In this document: positions 44,880-52,733 of the stretch, in pieces
How positions within the stretch are numbered: position 1 is the stretch's first letter
Layout of the letters: every line of letters begins with the position of its first letter
NCBI RefSeq assembly: GCF_004310285.1
Contig: NZ_SISF01000033.1
Span: 124,001-188,000, forward strand
Origin: Agrobacterium cavarae
GTDB lineage: Bacteria > Pseudomonadota > Alphaproteobacteria > Rhizobiales > Rhizobiaceae
Reading direction: 5' to 3'
DNA length: 64,000 nucleotides
The notes under the pieces: generated by a model
What the model saw: the letters and a program-made list of their open reading frames with translations, nothing else
Databases searched by the model: none
Told to the model about the DNA's origin: nothing
Translations under genes and position numbers: made by a program

Positions 44880-46736
44880 CTATTCGCCCGCTGCTTTCAT
44901 CTCCGGCTCCTCATCGGCAATGAAGCCGCCCGACTGGCGCTGCCACAGATCGGCATAGATGCCGCCATGGGCCACCAGTTCGGAATGCGTTCCGGCCTCG
45001 ACGATCTTGCCCTTGTCGAGAATGATCAATCGATCCATCTCGGTCAGTGTCGAAAGCCGATGCGCGATCGCAATCACCGTCTTGCCTTCCATCAGCGCAA
45101 ACAGGTTCTCCTGGATGGCCTGCTCGACTTCCGAGTCCAGCGCCGAGGTCGCCTCGTCGAGAATGAGGATTGGCGCATTCTTCAGGAACACACGCGCAAT
45201 CGCGATACGCTGACGCTGACCGCCGGAAAGCTTGACGCCGCGCTCGCCAACCTGCGCATCGAGCGCGTGGCGGCCATGCATGTCCACCAGCGTTTCGATG
45301 AAGTCCCAGGCATTGGCACGCTTGGCCGCAGCGATGATCTCCTCGTCGCTTGCACCCGGATGACCATAGGCGATGTTGTCGCGAATGGAGCGGTGCAGAA
45401 GCGAGGTATCCTGCGTCACCACGCCGATCAGGCTGCGAAGGCTGTCCTGCGATACGTGCGAGATGTCCTGCCCGTCAATGGTGATCCTGCCGCCTTCCAG
45501 ATCGTAAAAGCGCAACAGAAGGTTCATCAGCGTCGTCTTGCCGGCACCGGAGCGCCCGACGAGACCGACCTTCTCACCCGCCTTGATATCCAGCGTCAGC
45601 CCATCGATGACACCCTTGTTCTTTCCGTAGTGGAAACGGATGTCGTCGAACAGGATTGCGCCCTTGTGTGCGCTTAAGCTTGGTGCGTTTGCAGCATCGA
45701 CGATATCGTGCGGCTTGGTCATCATCGACATGCCGTCATAGACGGTGCCGATGTTTTCAAACAGCGCGGTCACTTCCCACATGATCCACTGCGACATGCC
45801 GTTGACGCGCATGGCAAGGCTGATGGCAATGGCGACCGAACCGGCGGTCACCGAGCCCTGCATCCAGAAGTAAAGACCAAGGCTCGCCGTCGAGAACATG
45901 ACGATCGCATTGTTGATGTCGATCAGCATGTTGAAGCCGGAAATCTTGCGCATCTGGCGGTGAACGGTTCCAAGGAACACGTCCATGCCCTCACGCGCAT
46001 AAACCTCCTCGCGCCCCGCATGCGAGAACAGCTTGATGGTGGAGATGTTCGTGTAGCTATCCACGATGCGGCCCGTCATCATCGAACGCGCATCCGCCTG
46101 TTCCTGCGCCAACCGGCCAAGCTTTGGCACGAAATAGGTCAGGATGCACAGATAGATGCCGAGCCACGCGAGCAAGGGAATGACCAGGCGCCAGTCGGCG
46201 GCCGCCACCATGAACAGCATCGAAATGACGAAGCTGATCGCGTAGACGAAAACGTCGATGATCTTCAACGCCACTTCGCGGATGGCGAGCGCCGTCTGCA
46301 TGACCTTGGTCGAAACGCGCCCCGCAAACTCATTGGCGAAGAAGGTCATGGAGTGGCGCAGCAGATACCGGTGCATCCGCCAGCGCGCGATCATGCCGAA
46401 ATTGCCGGCCAGCGTTTGGTGCATGGTCATGGTGTGGATCGAGCCCATCAATGGCAAGCCGATCAGAACGAGCGCACCCATGCCGACAAGATGCCAGCCC
46501 TCATCCGCAAAGAAGGTCTCGCGGTTGGCGGTGGAGAGCCAGTCAACGATGCTTCCAAGGAACTTGTAGAGCATGGCTTCGGCAATCGCGATGCCCATGG
46601 ACATCAGGCCGAGCAGAAGAAGCCATGGCCATGCCGGCTTCACGTAGTGCCACATGAAGGCAATCAGCGTCTTCGGCGGCGTTGACGGCGTGGACGAAGG
46701 AAATGGATCGAGTCGTTTTTCAAACCAGCCAAACAT
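44880..46736 (-). CDS. ABC exporter with fused permease and ATPase (ABCB/multidrug type), second copy
   Basis: 618 residues. Permease about 30-340 (six helices), then a nucleotide-binding domain about 365-600 with GRSGAGKTTLMNLLLRF, LSGGQRQRIAIARVFL and ILILDEATSALDSE. It is paralogous to the exporter at 40712-42574, with near-identical motif blocks. ATG 46736 has GGAG 9 nt upstream. It is preceded by a candidate leader peptide (46889-46945) and an intrinsic terminator (46861-46880) on the same strand, so its expression may be controlled by transcription attenuation. Confidence 0.93.
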   Translation of the reverse strand: MFGWFEKRLDPFPSSTPSTPPKTLIAFMWHYVKPAWPWLLLLGLMSMGIAIAEAMLYKFLGSIVDWLSTANRETFFADEGWHLVGMGALVLIGLPLMGSIHTMTMHQTLAGNFGMIARWRMHRYLLRHSMTFFANEFAGRVSTKVMQTALAIREVALKIIDVFVYAISFVISMLFMVAAADWRLVIPLLAWLGIYLCILTYFVPKLGRLAQEQADARSMMTGRIVDSYTNISTIKLFSHAGREEVYAREGMDVFLGTVHRQMRKISGFNMLIDINNAIVMFSTASLGLYFWMQGSVTAGSVAIAISLAMRVNGMSQWIMWEVTALFENIGTVYDGMSMMTKPHDIVDAANAPSLSAHKGAILFDDIRFHYGKNKGVIDGLTLDIKAGEKVGLVGRSGAGKTTLMNLLLRFYDLEGGRITIDGQDISHVSQDSLRSLIGVVTQDTSLLHRSIRDNIAYGHPGASDEEIIAAAKRANAWDFIETLVDMHGRHALDAQVGERGVKLSGGQRQRIAIARVFLKNAPILILDEATSALDSEVEQAIQENLFALMEGKTVIAIAHRLSTLTEMDRLIILDKGKIVEAGTHSELVAHGGIYADLWQRQSGGFIADEEPEMKAAGE

Positions 46737-46860
46737 GAGGCTAAGCTCCGAATAGAATACCCCGAAAGAACATGCGCAATGGACATGAAGCGCCACCGCC
46801 AGAACGGGAAAACACATGGAACGCGGCCGTAACAGCCACATGACGAAATTTTAAATCGGA

Positions 46861-46880
46861 AAAATGCGGGAGACCCGCAA
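46861..46880 (-). terminator. Intrinsic terminator/attenuator between leader ORF and ABC exporter
   Basis: On the minus strand TGCGGG-TCT-CCCGCA followed by TTTTT: a compact 6-bp GC-rich hairpin with a T-run. It lies 9 bp after the stop of the 18-codon leader ORF and 125 bp before the exporter start. Confidence 0.8.
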
Positions 46881-46888
46881 AGACACAC

Positions 46889-46945
46889 CTAGGCCTGAAG
46901 CGGCACTACAAAGGCCGGGAGGCGATATCGATTGTGCTGATCCAT
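46889..46945 (-). CDS. Putative 18-residue leader peptide upstream of the ABC exporter
   Basis: Translates to MDQHNRYRLPAFVVPLQA, stop TAG. Consensus AGGAGG lies 5 nt before the ATG, far better than most starts in this window. The Arg-Tyr-Arg-Leu-Pro segment matches the Arg/Lys-x-Arg/Lys motif at which macrolides arrest ribosomes, followed by a hydrophobic residue and Pro as in the ErmD leader (RLRFP). The ORF is followed immediately by an intrinsic terminator and then the exporter gene. The arrangement is like bmrB-bmrCD of Bacillus, where a leader ORF controls a multidrug ABC exporter by ribosome-mediated attenuation. The ORF is seen; the role is inferred. Confidence 0.65.
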   Translation of the reverse strand: MDQHNRYRLPAFVVPLQA

Positions 46946-47151
46946 CTGAACCTCCTATGGCTGGTGTTGAAGATGAGGCCTTGTAGCTCAAAATATAATC
47001 ATTGACCAGATGTAAACAGCTGCACATCCAAGATTGTGTCGTGCAATCGCCAGGTTGTGGCGTTTCAGTGACATCAAGGTCGCCCTTTGACTGATCATCA
47101 AGAGCCCTCCATGCTCACCGCCTCGACCTCGTCGAAAACAGGAACACCATC

Positions 47152-47613
47152 ATGTCCAACATCAGGATCGCTCTTTATCAACCGGATATTCCTGGCAATA
47201 CCGGCACGATCCTGCGGCTTGCGGCCTGTCTCGGCGCCGGCGTCGATATCATCGAGCCCGCAGGCTTCGATATCTCCGACCGCAACCTGAAACGCGCGGG
47301 CATGGATTACATCGCTTCGGCCGCACTCGTTCGCCATGTCAACTGGGAGCGGTTCGAGGGATGGCGCGCCACAACCGGACGGCGCCTGGTCCTGGCGTCC
47401 ACAAAGGCTGCCCTGCCCTATACCAAGGTGGAGTACCGACCGGACGATATCCTGCTCTTTGGTCGGGAGAGCGCCGGGGTGCCTGACCACGTGCATGACA
47501 AGGCGGATGAGCGGGTTCTGATCCCGATGGTCGAAGGCCAGCGTTCGATCAACGTCGCCATGTCGGCGGCAATGATCACCGGCGAAGTTCTTCGTCAAAC
47601 ATTTTGGCCATAA
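47152..47613 (+). CDS. trmL: tRNA (cytidine(34)-2'-O)-methyltransferase
   Basis: 153 residues, SPOUT fold. Motifs are IALYQPDIPGNTGTILRLAACLGA (N-terminal), LLFGRESAGVP, and the knotted SAM site LIPMVEGQRSINVAMSAAMITGEVLRQ. TrmL methylates the wobble ribose of tRNA-Leu isoacceptors. It lies between the petABC/exporter region and hemF, a neighbourhood often seen in Rhizobiales. Complete. Confidence 0.95.
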   Translation: MSNIRIALYQPDIPGNTGTILRLAACLGAGVDIIEPAGFDISDRNLKRAGMDYIASAALVRHVNWERFEGWRATTGRRLVLASTKAALPYTKVEYRPDDILLFGRESAGVPDHVHDKADERVLIPMVEGQRSINVAMSAAMITGEVLRQTFWP

Positions 47614-47803
47614 ATTTCTGGAAATTCTGAAAAGATTGTTTCAGAAACCTCTGTACCACTGAACTTTTCGTCCCTATGTTGGTTAGCCAACGAAAGATTT
47701 CCCGCTCGATTTCTTCCTGCCCGCCGCACGCGCTCGGCGACGAAGACCTCGTGCAAGGCTATTCTTCGATCATGACCGAATAGACGGAAAGGAGTGGCCG
47801 CTC

Positions 47804-49456
47804 ATGGAATCCACCATCGTTATCGTCAATTTGCTCGGAGCGGTCGCGCTGCTGCTGTTCGGTCTGACGCAGGTCAAGGATGGCGTCACGCGTGCATTCG
47901 GGCTGAAGCTTAGAACCATCCTTGCCACCAGCACCCGCAACGGGCCCCGCTCCTTCGTCTCCGGCTTCTTCGCAACCATCGCGCTCCAGAGTTCGACCGC
48001 GACCGCACTCACCGTCGCCTCCTTTGCCGAGCGTGATCTGATCCGCCCGCGCATGGCGCAGATCGTTCTCCTCGGCGCCAATGTCGGCACCGCCGTCACC
48101 GCCTGGATTTTCGCAACCGGTGTGGCATGGCTGTCGCCTCTCCTCATTCTGTCCGGCATCGTGCTGCGCAAGGGCAACTCCAATGCCCGCCAGGGGGGCG
48201 GCACGGCTCTCGTCGGTGTCGGACTGATGCTGCTCTCGCTGCATCTCTTAAGCAACGCCACCGAGCCGATGCGCGCTTCACCGGCACTCGGCGCCTTCAT
48301 CGGCCTGCTCGACGATGCCTGGCCGGTTGCGCTGCTCCTGTCGGCAGCCATGGCCTTCTTCTCCTCTTCCAGCCTTGCGATGGTCGTGCTGATCCTGTCG
48401 CTGGCTTCGGCCGGCATTCTGTCGACGGGGCTCATCATCGTTCTCGTTCTTGGCGCCAATCTCGGCGGCGCGATCCCGCCGGTCATTGCCACGATGAGCG
48501 GCCCTGCCGCCGCGCGGCGCATCACGCTCGGCAATCTGGTCATTCGCGCCATCGGCTGCGCCATCGCCATGCCGCTTGCGTCCTATGGCGCGATCGCGCT
48601 GCAACAACTTCCGCTGTCGGAAAGCATGCTGCCGGTGGATGCCCATCTGATCTTCAACATTCTGCTGACGATCGTTGCATGGCCGCTTTCAGGCTTCGTA
48701 TCCGATCTGATGGCAAAGGTCGTGCCAAGCGATGTGCAGAGCGATGACGGCCCGCGCTTTCTCGATAAGGACGCGCTCGATACGCCGGTCGTCGCACTGG
48801 CCAATGCCACGCGCGAAGTTCTGGTCATCGGCGATACGATCGAGCGCATGCTGATCCGCGCTGAAAACGCCTTCAAGCACAACGACCTGGCACCGCTTGC
48901 CGAAATCGCAATGCTGGAAAAGAAGGTGGACCAGCTACAGCAGGAGGTGAAGATCTACCTCTCGCAACTCGGCCGCAAGGGACTGGACGAGAACGATGCG
49001 CGCCGTTCGATCACGGTCATCGACTACGCCATCAATCTGGAACATATGGGCGACATCATCGAGAAAGGCCTGTGCGAGCAGATCCGCAAGAAGATCCTGA
49101 ACGGCTTCAAGTTCTCCGATGAAGGCTATGACGAATTGAAGACGCTCTTCGACATGACCATCGAGAACCTGCGCGCCGCCCAAAGCATCTTCGTGACCGG
49201 CGACCTGTCGCTTGCCCGGCGACTGATGGAGATCAAGATCGATATCCGCCGCCTCGAAAAGCGCTCCTCAGGCCGTCATCTGGAACGTCTGCGCGACGGA
49301 TTGATGGAAAGCCTGCAGACCAGCTCGCTGCATCTCGACATGCTACGAGACCTGAAACGCATCAACGCCCATATCGTCTCGGTCGCGCATCCCATTCTGG
49401 ATGAAAGCGGCATTCTGGGCGAGAGCCGTCTACGCACCGCCGAGACGCGGGCGTAA
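47804..49456 (+). CDS. Na+/phosphate symporter family protein with PhoU-like domain
   Basis: 550 residues. Two Na/Pi-cotransporter repeats are present (about 1-150 and 165-310), each with its Q/S-S-S motif (ALQSSTATALTVASF, FFSSSSLAMVVLI). A cytoplasmic PhoU-like helical domain (about 340-535) follows, with EKKVDQLQQEVKIYLSQL and LEHMGDIIEKGLCEQI. This is the NptA/YjbB type; the E. coli homologue mainly exports phosphate. It stands alone, with a palindromic repeat after it. Confidence 0.92.
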   Translation: MESTIVIVNLLGAVALLLFGLTQVKDGVTRAFGLKLRTILATSTRNGPRSFVSGFFATIALQSSTATALTVASFAERDLIRPRMAQIVLLGANVGTAVTAWIFATGVAWLSPLLILSGIVLRKGNSNARQGGGTALVGVGLMLLSLHLLSNATEPMRASPALGAFIGLLDDAWPVALLLSAAMAFFSSSSLAMVVLILSLASAGILSTGLIIVLVLGANLGGAIPPVIATMSGPAAARRITLGNLVIRAIGCAIAMPLASYGAIALQQLPLSESMLPVDAHLIFNILLTIVAWPLSGFVSDLMAKVVPSDVQSDDGPRFLDKDALDTPVVALANATREVLVIGDTIERMLIRAENAFKHNDLAPLAEIAMLEKKVDQLQQEVKIYLSQLGRKGLDENDARRSITVIDYAINLEHMGDIIEKGLCEQIRKKILNGFKFSDEGYDELKTLFDMTIENLRAAQSIFVTGDLSLARRLMEIKIDIRRLEKRSSGRHLERLRDGLMESLQTSSLHLDMLRDLKRINAHIVSVAHPILDESGILGESRLRTAETRA

Positions 49457-49508
49457 GGGTTTACCGGCTACGTTCTTGGCGGGCTCTGCCATCCGCGCCA
49501 CCCATCAT

Positions 49509-49595
49509 CGTCATCCTCGGGCTTGACGCGAGGATCCATCTTTATCCAACGATCTTATGAGGTTGTGAATCCTCGGGTCAAGCCCGAGGATGACG
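49509..49595. repeat. REP-like palindromic intergenic element
   Basis: Two near-complementary 27-bp arms (49509-49535 and 49569-49595) around a 33-nt centre. Each arm is itself a palindrome of the type ATCCTCGGG...CCCGAGGAT, and the outer ends are CGTCATCC / GGATGACG. The element can fold as a long stem or as two hairpins. This sequence type is widespread between genes in rhizobia; here it lies between convergent genes. Confidence 0.85.
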
Positions 49596-49636
49596 GCAGT
49601 CAGTGTGGACAGTCCCGGCAAAACAGCGACCGCCCC

Positions 49637-49912
49637 TCAATCCGCCGAGGGCAAACGCCGCATGGTGAACTCGATCTGATCGCCTTCCAGCTGCCGCCAG
49701 CTTTCGACTTCCGTCCAGTATGCGGCCTTTGGATATTCCTCGAACCATTCTTTCGCCTTGGCACGGGCCTCGGCCCGCGTCATGCAGAATGTCTGGCGCA
49801 CGAACATGCCGCTTTTCTGGTTTTTGGGTACGCCGCCATCGCGGTCGCGGCGGTGCGCGGCGATCCTGCGTTTCAAGCCTTCAAGCGGTGGCGGTCCGGT
49901 AAATTTCGTCAT
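49637..49912 (-). CDS. Conserved hypothetical small protein
   Basis: 91 residues, soluble and basic-to-neutral. It starts MTKFTGPPPLEGLKRRIAAHRRD and ends in an alpha-beta part with several Trp and Tyr (AKEWFEEYPKAAYWTEVESW, then QIEFTMRRLP). No recognised domain. ATG 49912 was chosen because AGAGG lies 7 nt upstream, and the extension to 50038 overlaps the hemF promoter region. It lies between the Na/Pi gene and hemF on the opposite strand. Confidence 0.75.
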   Translation of the reverse strand: MTKFTGPPPLEGLKRRIAAHRRDRDGGVPKNQKSGMFVRQTFCMTRAEARAKAKEWFEEYPKAAYWTEVESWRQLEGDQIEFTMRRLPSAD

Positions 49913-50098
49913 GCCAATACCTCTGATCCTCAAAAGATAGTGCGCGACTGCGCGCTTGGCGAGTCGAAATCGCATCCGCAACCCATGGCGATCACCTTTT
50001 GTTGGGACGTCATTTCCCTGCGCAAAACCGCTACACACTTCTGATGGAAATGCTCTAAATCGTCAGAACAAAATCGAATCGCATGAAGGAGACCGGAT

Positions 50099-51010
50099 AT
50101 GGAACGCCCCGTTTTGCCAAAGGGCCTGCCGGACGACATCGAGGACAAGAAGGCGATCGCCAAAGCCTGGTTCGAGAGCCTGCGAGACACGATCGTTGCC
50201 TCCTTTGAGACCATCGAGGATGAGCTTCAGGGTCCGCTCTCCGATCAGCCGCCTGGACGCTTCGTTCAGAAGAAATGGCTGCGCGATGAAGGCCAAGGCG
50301 GCGGCGGCATCATGTCGATGATGGAAGGCCGGGTGTTCGAGAAAGTCGGCGTCCACACCTCTACCGTTCATGGCGAGTTCTCGGAGGAATTCCGCAAGCA
50401 GATGCCGGGTGCCGACGAGGACCCAAGCTTCTGGGCGTCCGGCATTTCGCTGATTGCCCATCCGGTCAATCCCAATGTACCTGCCGTGCATATGAACACA
50501 CGCATGGTGGTGACGACCAGCCACTGGTTCGGTGGCGGCGCCGATCTGACACCAGTCCTCAACCGTCGCCGCACCCAGGATGATCAGGACACGCAGCTCT
50601 TTCACCGCGTCTTCGAGATTACCTGCAACCGGCACGCGGTCGCCGATTATCCGCGCTACAAGCAATGGTGCGATGAATATTTCTTCCTCAAGCATCGCAA
50701 CGAGCCGCGCGGCATCGGTGGCATCTTTTTCGACTGGTTGCATCCGGGTGAGGACAAGGGCGGCTGGAACGCCAATTTCGCCTTCGTCCAGGATGTCGGC
50801 CGCGCCTTCAACCTTGCCTACCCCAAGATCGTGCGCGGCAATTTCAATCAGCCATGGACCGAAGAAGACCGTGACGAACAGCTGATTCGCCGTGGTCGCT
50901 ACGTGGAATTCAATCTTCTCCACGATCGCGGCACGATTTTCGGCCTGAAGACCGGGGGCAATGTGGAGTCGATCCTGTCGTCCCTCCCGCCTGTCGTGCG
51001 CTGGCCTTAA
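50099..51010 (+). CDS. hemF: Oxygen-dependent coproporphyrinogen III oxidase
   Basis: 303 residues. Family signatures are GGGGIMSMMEGRVFEKVGVHTSTVHG near residue 62, HMNTRMVVTTSHWFGGGADLTPV, KHRNEPRGIGGIFFDW and RRGRYVEFNLLHDRGTIFGLKTGG. It decarboxylates coproporphyrinogen III to protoporphyrinogen IX using O2, feeding heme to cytochromes such as petB/petC. AAGGAGA ribosome-binding site upstream. No FNR box was found in its upstream region. Confidence 0.96.
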   Translation: MERPVLPKGLPDDIEDKKAIAKAWFESLRDTIVASFETIEDELQGPLSDQPPGRFVQKKWLRDEGQGGGGIMSMMEGRVFEKVGVHTSTVHGEFSEEFRKQMPGADEDPSFWASGISLIAHPVNPNVPAVHMNTRMVVTTSHWFGGGADLTPVLNRRRTQDDQDTQLFHRVFEITCNRHAVADYPRYKQWCDEYFFLKHRNEPRGIGGIFFDWLHPGEDKGGWNANFAFVQDVGRAFNLAYPKIVRGNFNQPWTEEDRDEQLIRRGRYVEFNLLHDRGTIFGLKTGGNVESILSSLPPVVRWP

Positions 51011-51142
51011 AAAAAATCAAGCAATCACGAAAATTTTGATCGTCCTTCGCGTGAAGTGGCGGTTTTTTGAAAAATTGACCCTATCGCAAAAATCGGGCGG
51101 TGATAGTCTTTGAGTGCTAGATGGACTGGAGGAGCTATCGTC

Positions 51143-51409
51143 ATGATTACTTCGAACAGCATGCCCATTTCTACGGTTGACGGCAAACAGCCGCGCATCA
51201 TCCCCACATCAGAACTGATCGACCGGCTGGCCACGGAAATGCGCGAGACGGGAGATCGCGAACTGCCGCTGTCGTTCTATGTCGAGCAGGTGAAGCGCAA
51301 GCTGGCCAATGAAAACGCCGCCAATGACGACAAGGTGAATGAGAAGACCGGCCCTGCCGTTGCAACATCTTCGGTCTTCGCTTGCTGGGCTTTGCCCGAA
51401 CAAGGGTGA
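51143..51409 (+). CDS. Small hypothetical protein upstream of the LuxR gene
   Basis: 88 residues, soluble. A helical middle (IPTSELIDRLATEMRETGDRELPLSFYVEQVKRKLANENAAND) could form a coiled coil. No recognised family. ATG 51143 is preceded by GGAGGAG at 8 nt, a very good site, which is the main argument that it is real. A LuxR-type regulator begins 140 bp downstream on the same strand. Confidence 0.65.
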   Translation: MITSNSMPISTVDGKQPRIIPTSELIDRLATEMRETGDRELPLSFYVEQVKRKLANENAANDDKVNEKTGPAVATSSVFACWALPEQG

Positions 51410-51549
51410 AGGCGAACGATATTTCTGGCGCGTCTCGCTGGGAAGTGCGGCGCGTCAGGATAACACCCCTCATAGTTTCAGCTTAAAATTTCATAGAAAA
51501 TTAACATCCGCACCCCAGAAACTGGATTTCTGTTTCTAGGAGTTGCGAT

Positions 51550-52281
51550 TTGCCATATTCACGCGCGCTTGCCCCGCAGGAGTTGTTAAACGAGGCCGTT
51601 GATCTGAGGTCGGTGCCGACCCGGCGTCATGTGGCACAACATCCTTTCATGGAGAGGCTGCGCAAGGCCGTGCCGTTTGACTTCTTTGCTGTAGCGGGAC
51701 TCGATTTGGACGGATATCGCTTCGGTAGCGGGTTCTCGATCGACACGGACGTGCCGCCGGCGTTTCTTGATGCCTATTACGGCGACGATCTTCTGAAAGC
51801 CGACCCATTCGTTCAAGCCTCCGTAACGGCAACAGATGTCATCATCGACGAGAAGGTTTACGAGCAGGCAGCTCCACCGCAGCGGCTGATCTATCTTGCA
51901 CGCACCTTCGGCGTTCTGAACCGGACGTTGTTTCCCATACGGCGTGGCGACGTTGTCTTCGGCGCAATAACCTTCTCGAGAGCGACGCCGTTCGATCAGG
52001 ATGAAATCAGCTTCCTCAAGGAGCAGGCGGAAGTGACGCACCGCGTGATCACGCGTCCGATCATGGAAAAGTTCTCGGCTCAGACCCTGAAACTGAGCGA
52101 GGGCGAAATCGTCTGTCTACGATATGCCAGCCTTGGCAAGACGACGGATGATATCGCGAAATCGAGCGGCTATACGCCCGATACGGTGAACAGCTATATC
52201 AAGACGGCTATTCGCAAGCTTGGCGCGGACAATCGTGTTCACGCAATTGCCGAAGCCATCCGCCGCGGTCTGATCCATTAA
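51550..52281 (+). CDS. LuxR-family regulator with autoinducer-binding-like domain (LuxR solo)
   Basis: 243 residues. The autoinducer-binding domain spans about 28-165, and a LuxR helix-turn-helix lies at about 178-243 (LSEGEIVCLRYASLGKTTDDIAKSSGYTPDTVNSYI). Aligned by eye to TraR, the pocket residues Y61 and D70 are kept (DAYYGDDLLKADP), but W57 is Phe and W85 is Asp. No luxI-type synthase is in the window. It therefore looks like a solo with a modified or lost AHL pocket. TTG start with TAGGAG 7 nt upstream. Confidence 0.87.
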   Translation: MPYSRALAPQELLNEAVDLRSVPTRRHVAQHPFMERLRKAVPFDFFAVAGLDLDGYRFGSGFSIDTDVPPAFLDAYYGDDLLKADPFVQASVTATDVIIDEKVYEQAAPPQRLIYLARTFGVLNRTLFPIRRGDVVFGAITFSRATPFDQDEISFLKEQAEVTHRVITRPIMEKFSAQTLKLSEGEIVCLRYASLGKTTDDIAKSSGYTPDTVNSYIKTAIRKLGADNRVHAIAEAIRRGLIH

Positions 52282-52733
52282 GGCCGGCCGCGATCCTTCA
52301 GGCTCGCTCGCCCTGACTTCAGTTCTGGCTTGATCGGACGGCCTTTTCGCGCCCCCACAGTTCTGCGCCGCCTAATTTATGTCCCTGCGTCAAACGACAG
52401 CAGCGGCCCGAAAACCGAAATCGATTTCCGGAAAGCACAGATGCGTAGATCAAAAAAGAGAGGGCATCCTTTGTGCGTTCAATAGAAAGCACCGCGCTCT
52501 ATGAATCACTTATTGGGCAAAGCGCATAATTTATGAGCAAAAGCTCAATTGCGGATATTGGCATTAAGCCTTTGGCAACAATTGACCCCTAAAACTGGGG
52601 GCGACAGGACGAAAGCAGCTCTCAAAACAATTGGTCGCCCTGCCTGTATTGCGTTTAACAGCCGTGGCCAAAATGACCGAGATCGATAGGGATCAGGCAC
52701 CCGAGCCTCCGGCAGATAGGGAGTGTCTTGAGA
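52282..52733 (+). other. Gene-free stretch before the soluble chemoreceptor
   Basis: 452 bp, lower in GC in the middle (52480-52580). It presumably holds the promoter of the chemoreceptor-cheW operon. I saw no strong hairpin, no ORF with a ribosome-binding site and no RNA gene. Confidence 0.5.

Larger units (their letters stand above)
46737..47151. other. Leader region of the second ABC exporter and divergent trmL promoter
   Basis: 415 bp. Reading leftward it holds a putative promoter region near 46975-47010 (AT-rich), the leader ORF, the attenuator-like terminator, and about 125 bp of further leader before the exporter ATG. The right part should hold the trmL promoter. TACAAGGCC near 46980 and GGCCTTTGTA inside the leader ORF are nearly complementary and could form a competing structure. 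Confidence 0.55.

Noticed and set aside
46258..46685. Plus-strand frames opposite the second ABC exporter.
   Set aside because: Shadows of the exporter's conserved coding sequence; no ribosome-binding sites.
47087..47101. A TTGAC...ATCAA pattern upstream of trmL resembling an FNR box.
   Set aside because: The half-sites are five, not four, bases apart and one half is non-consensus.
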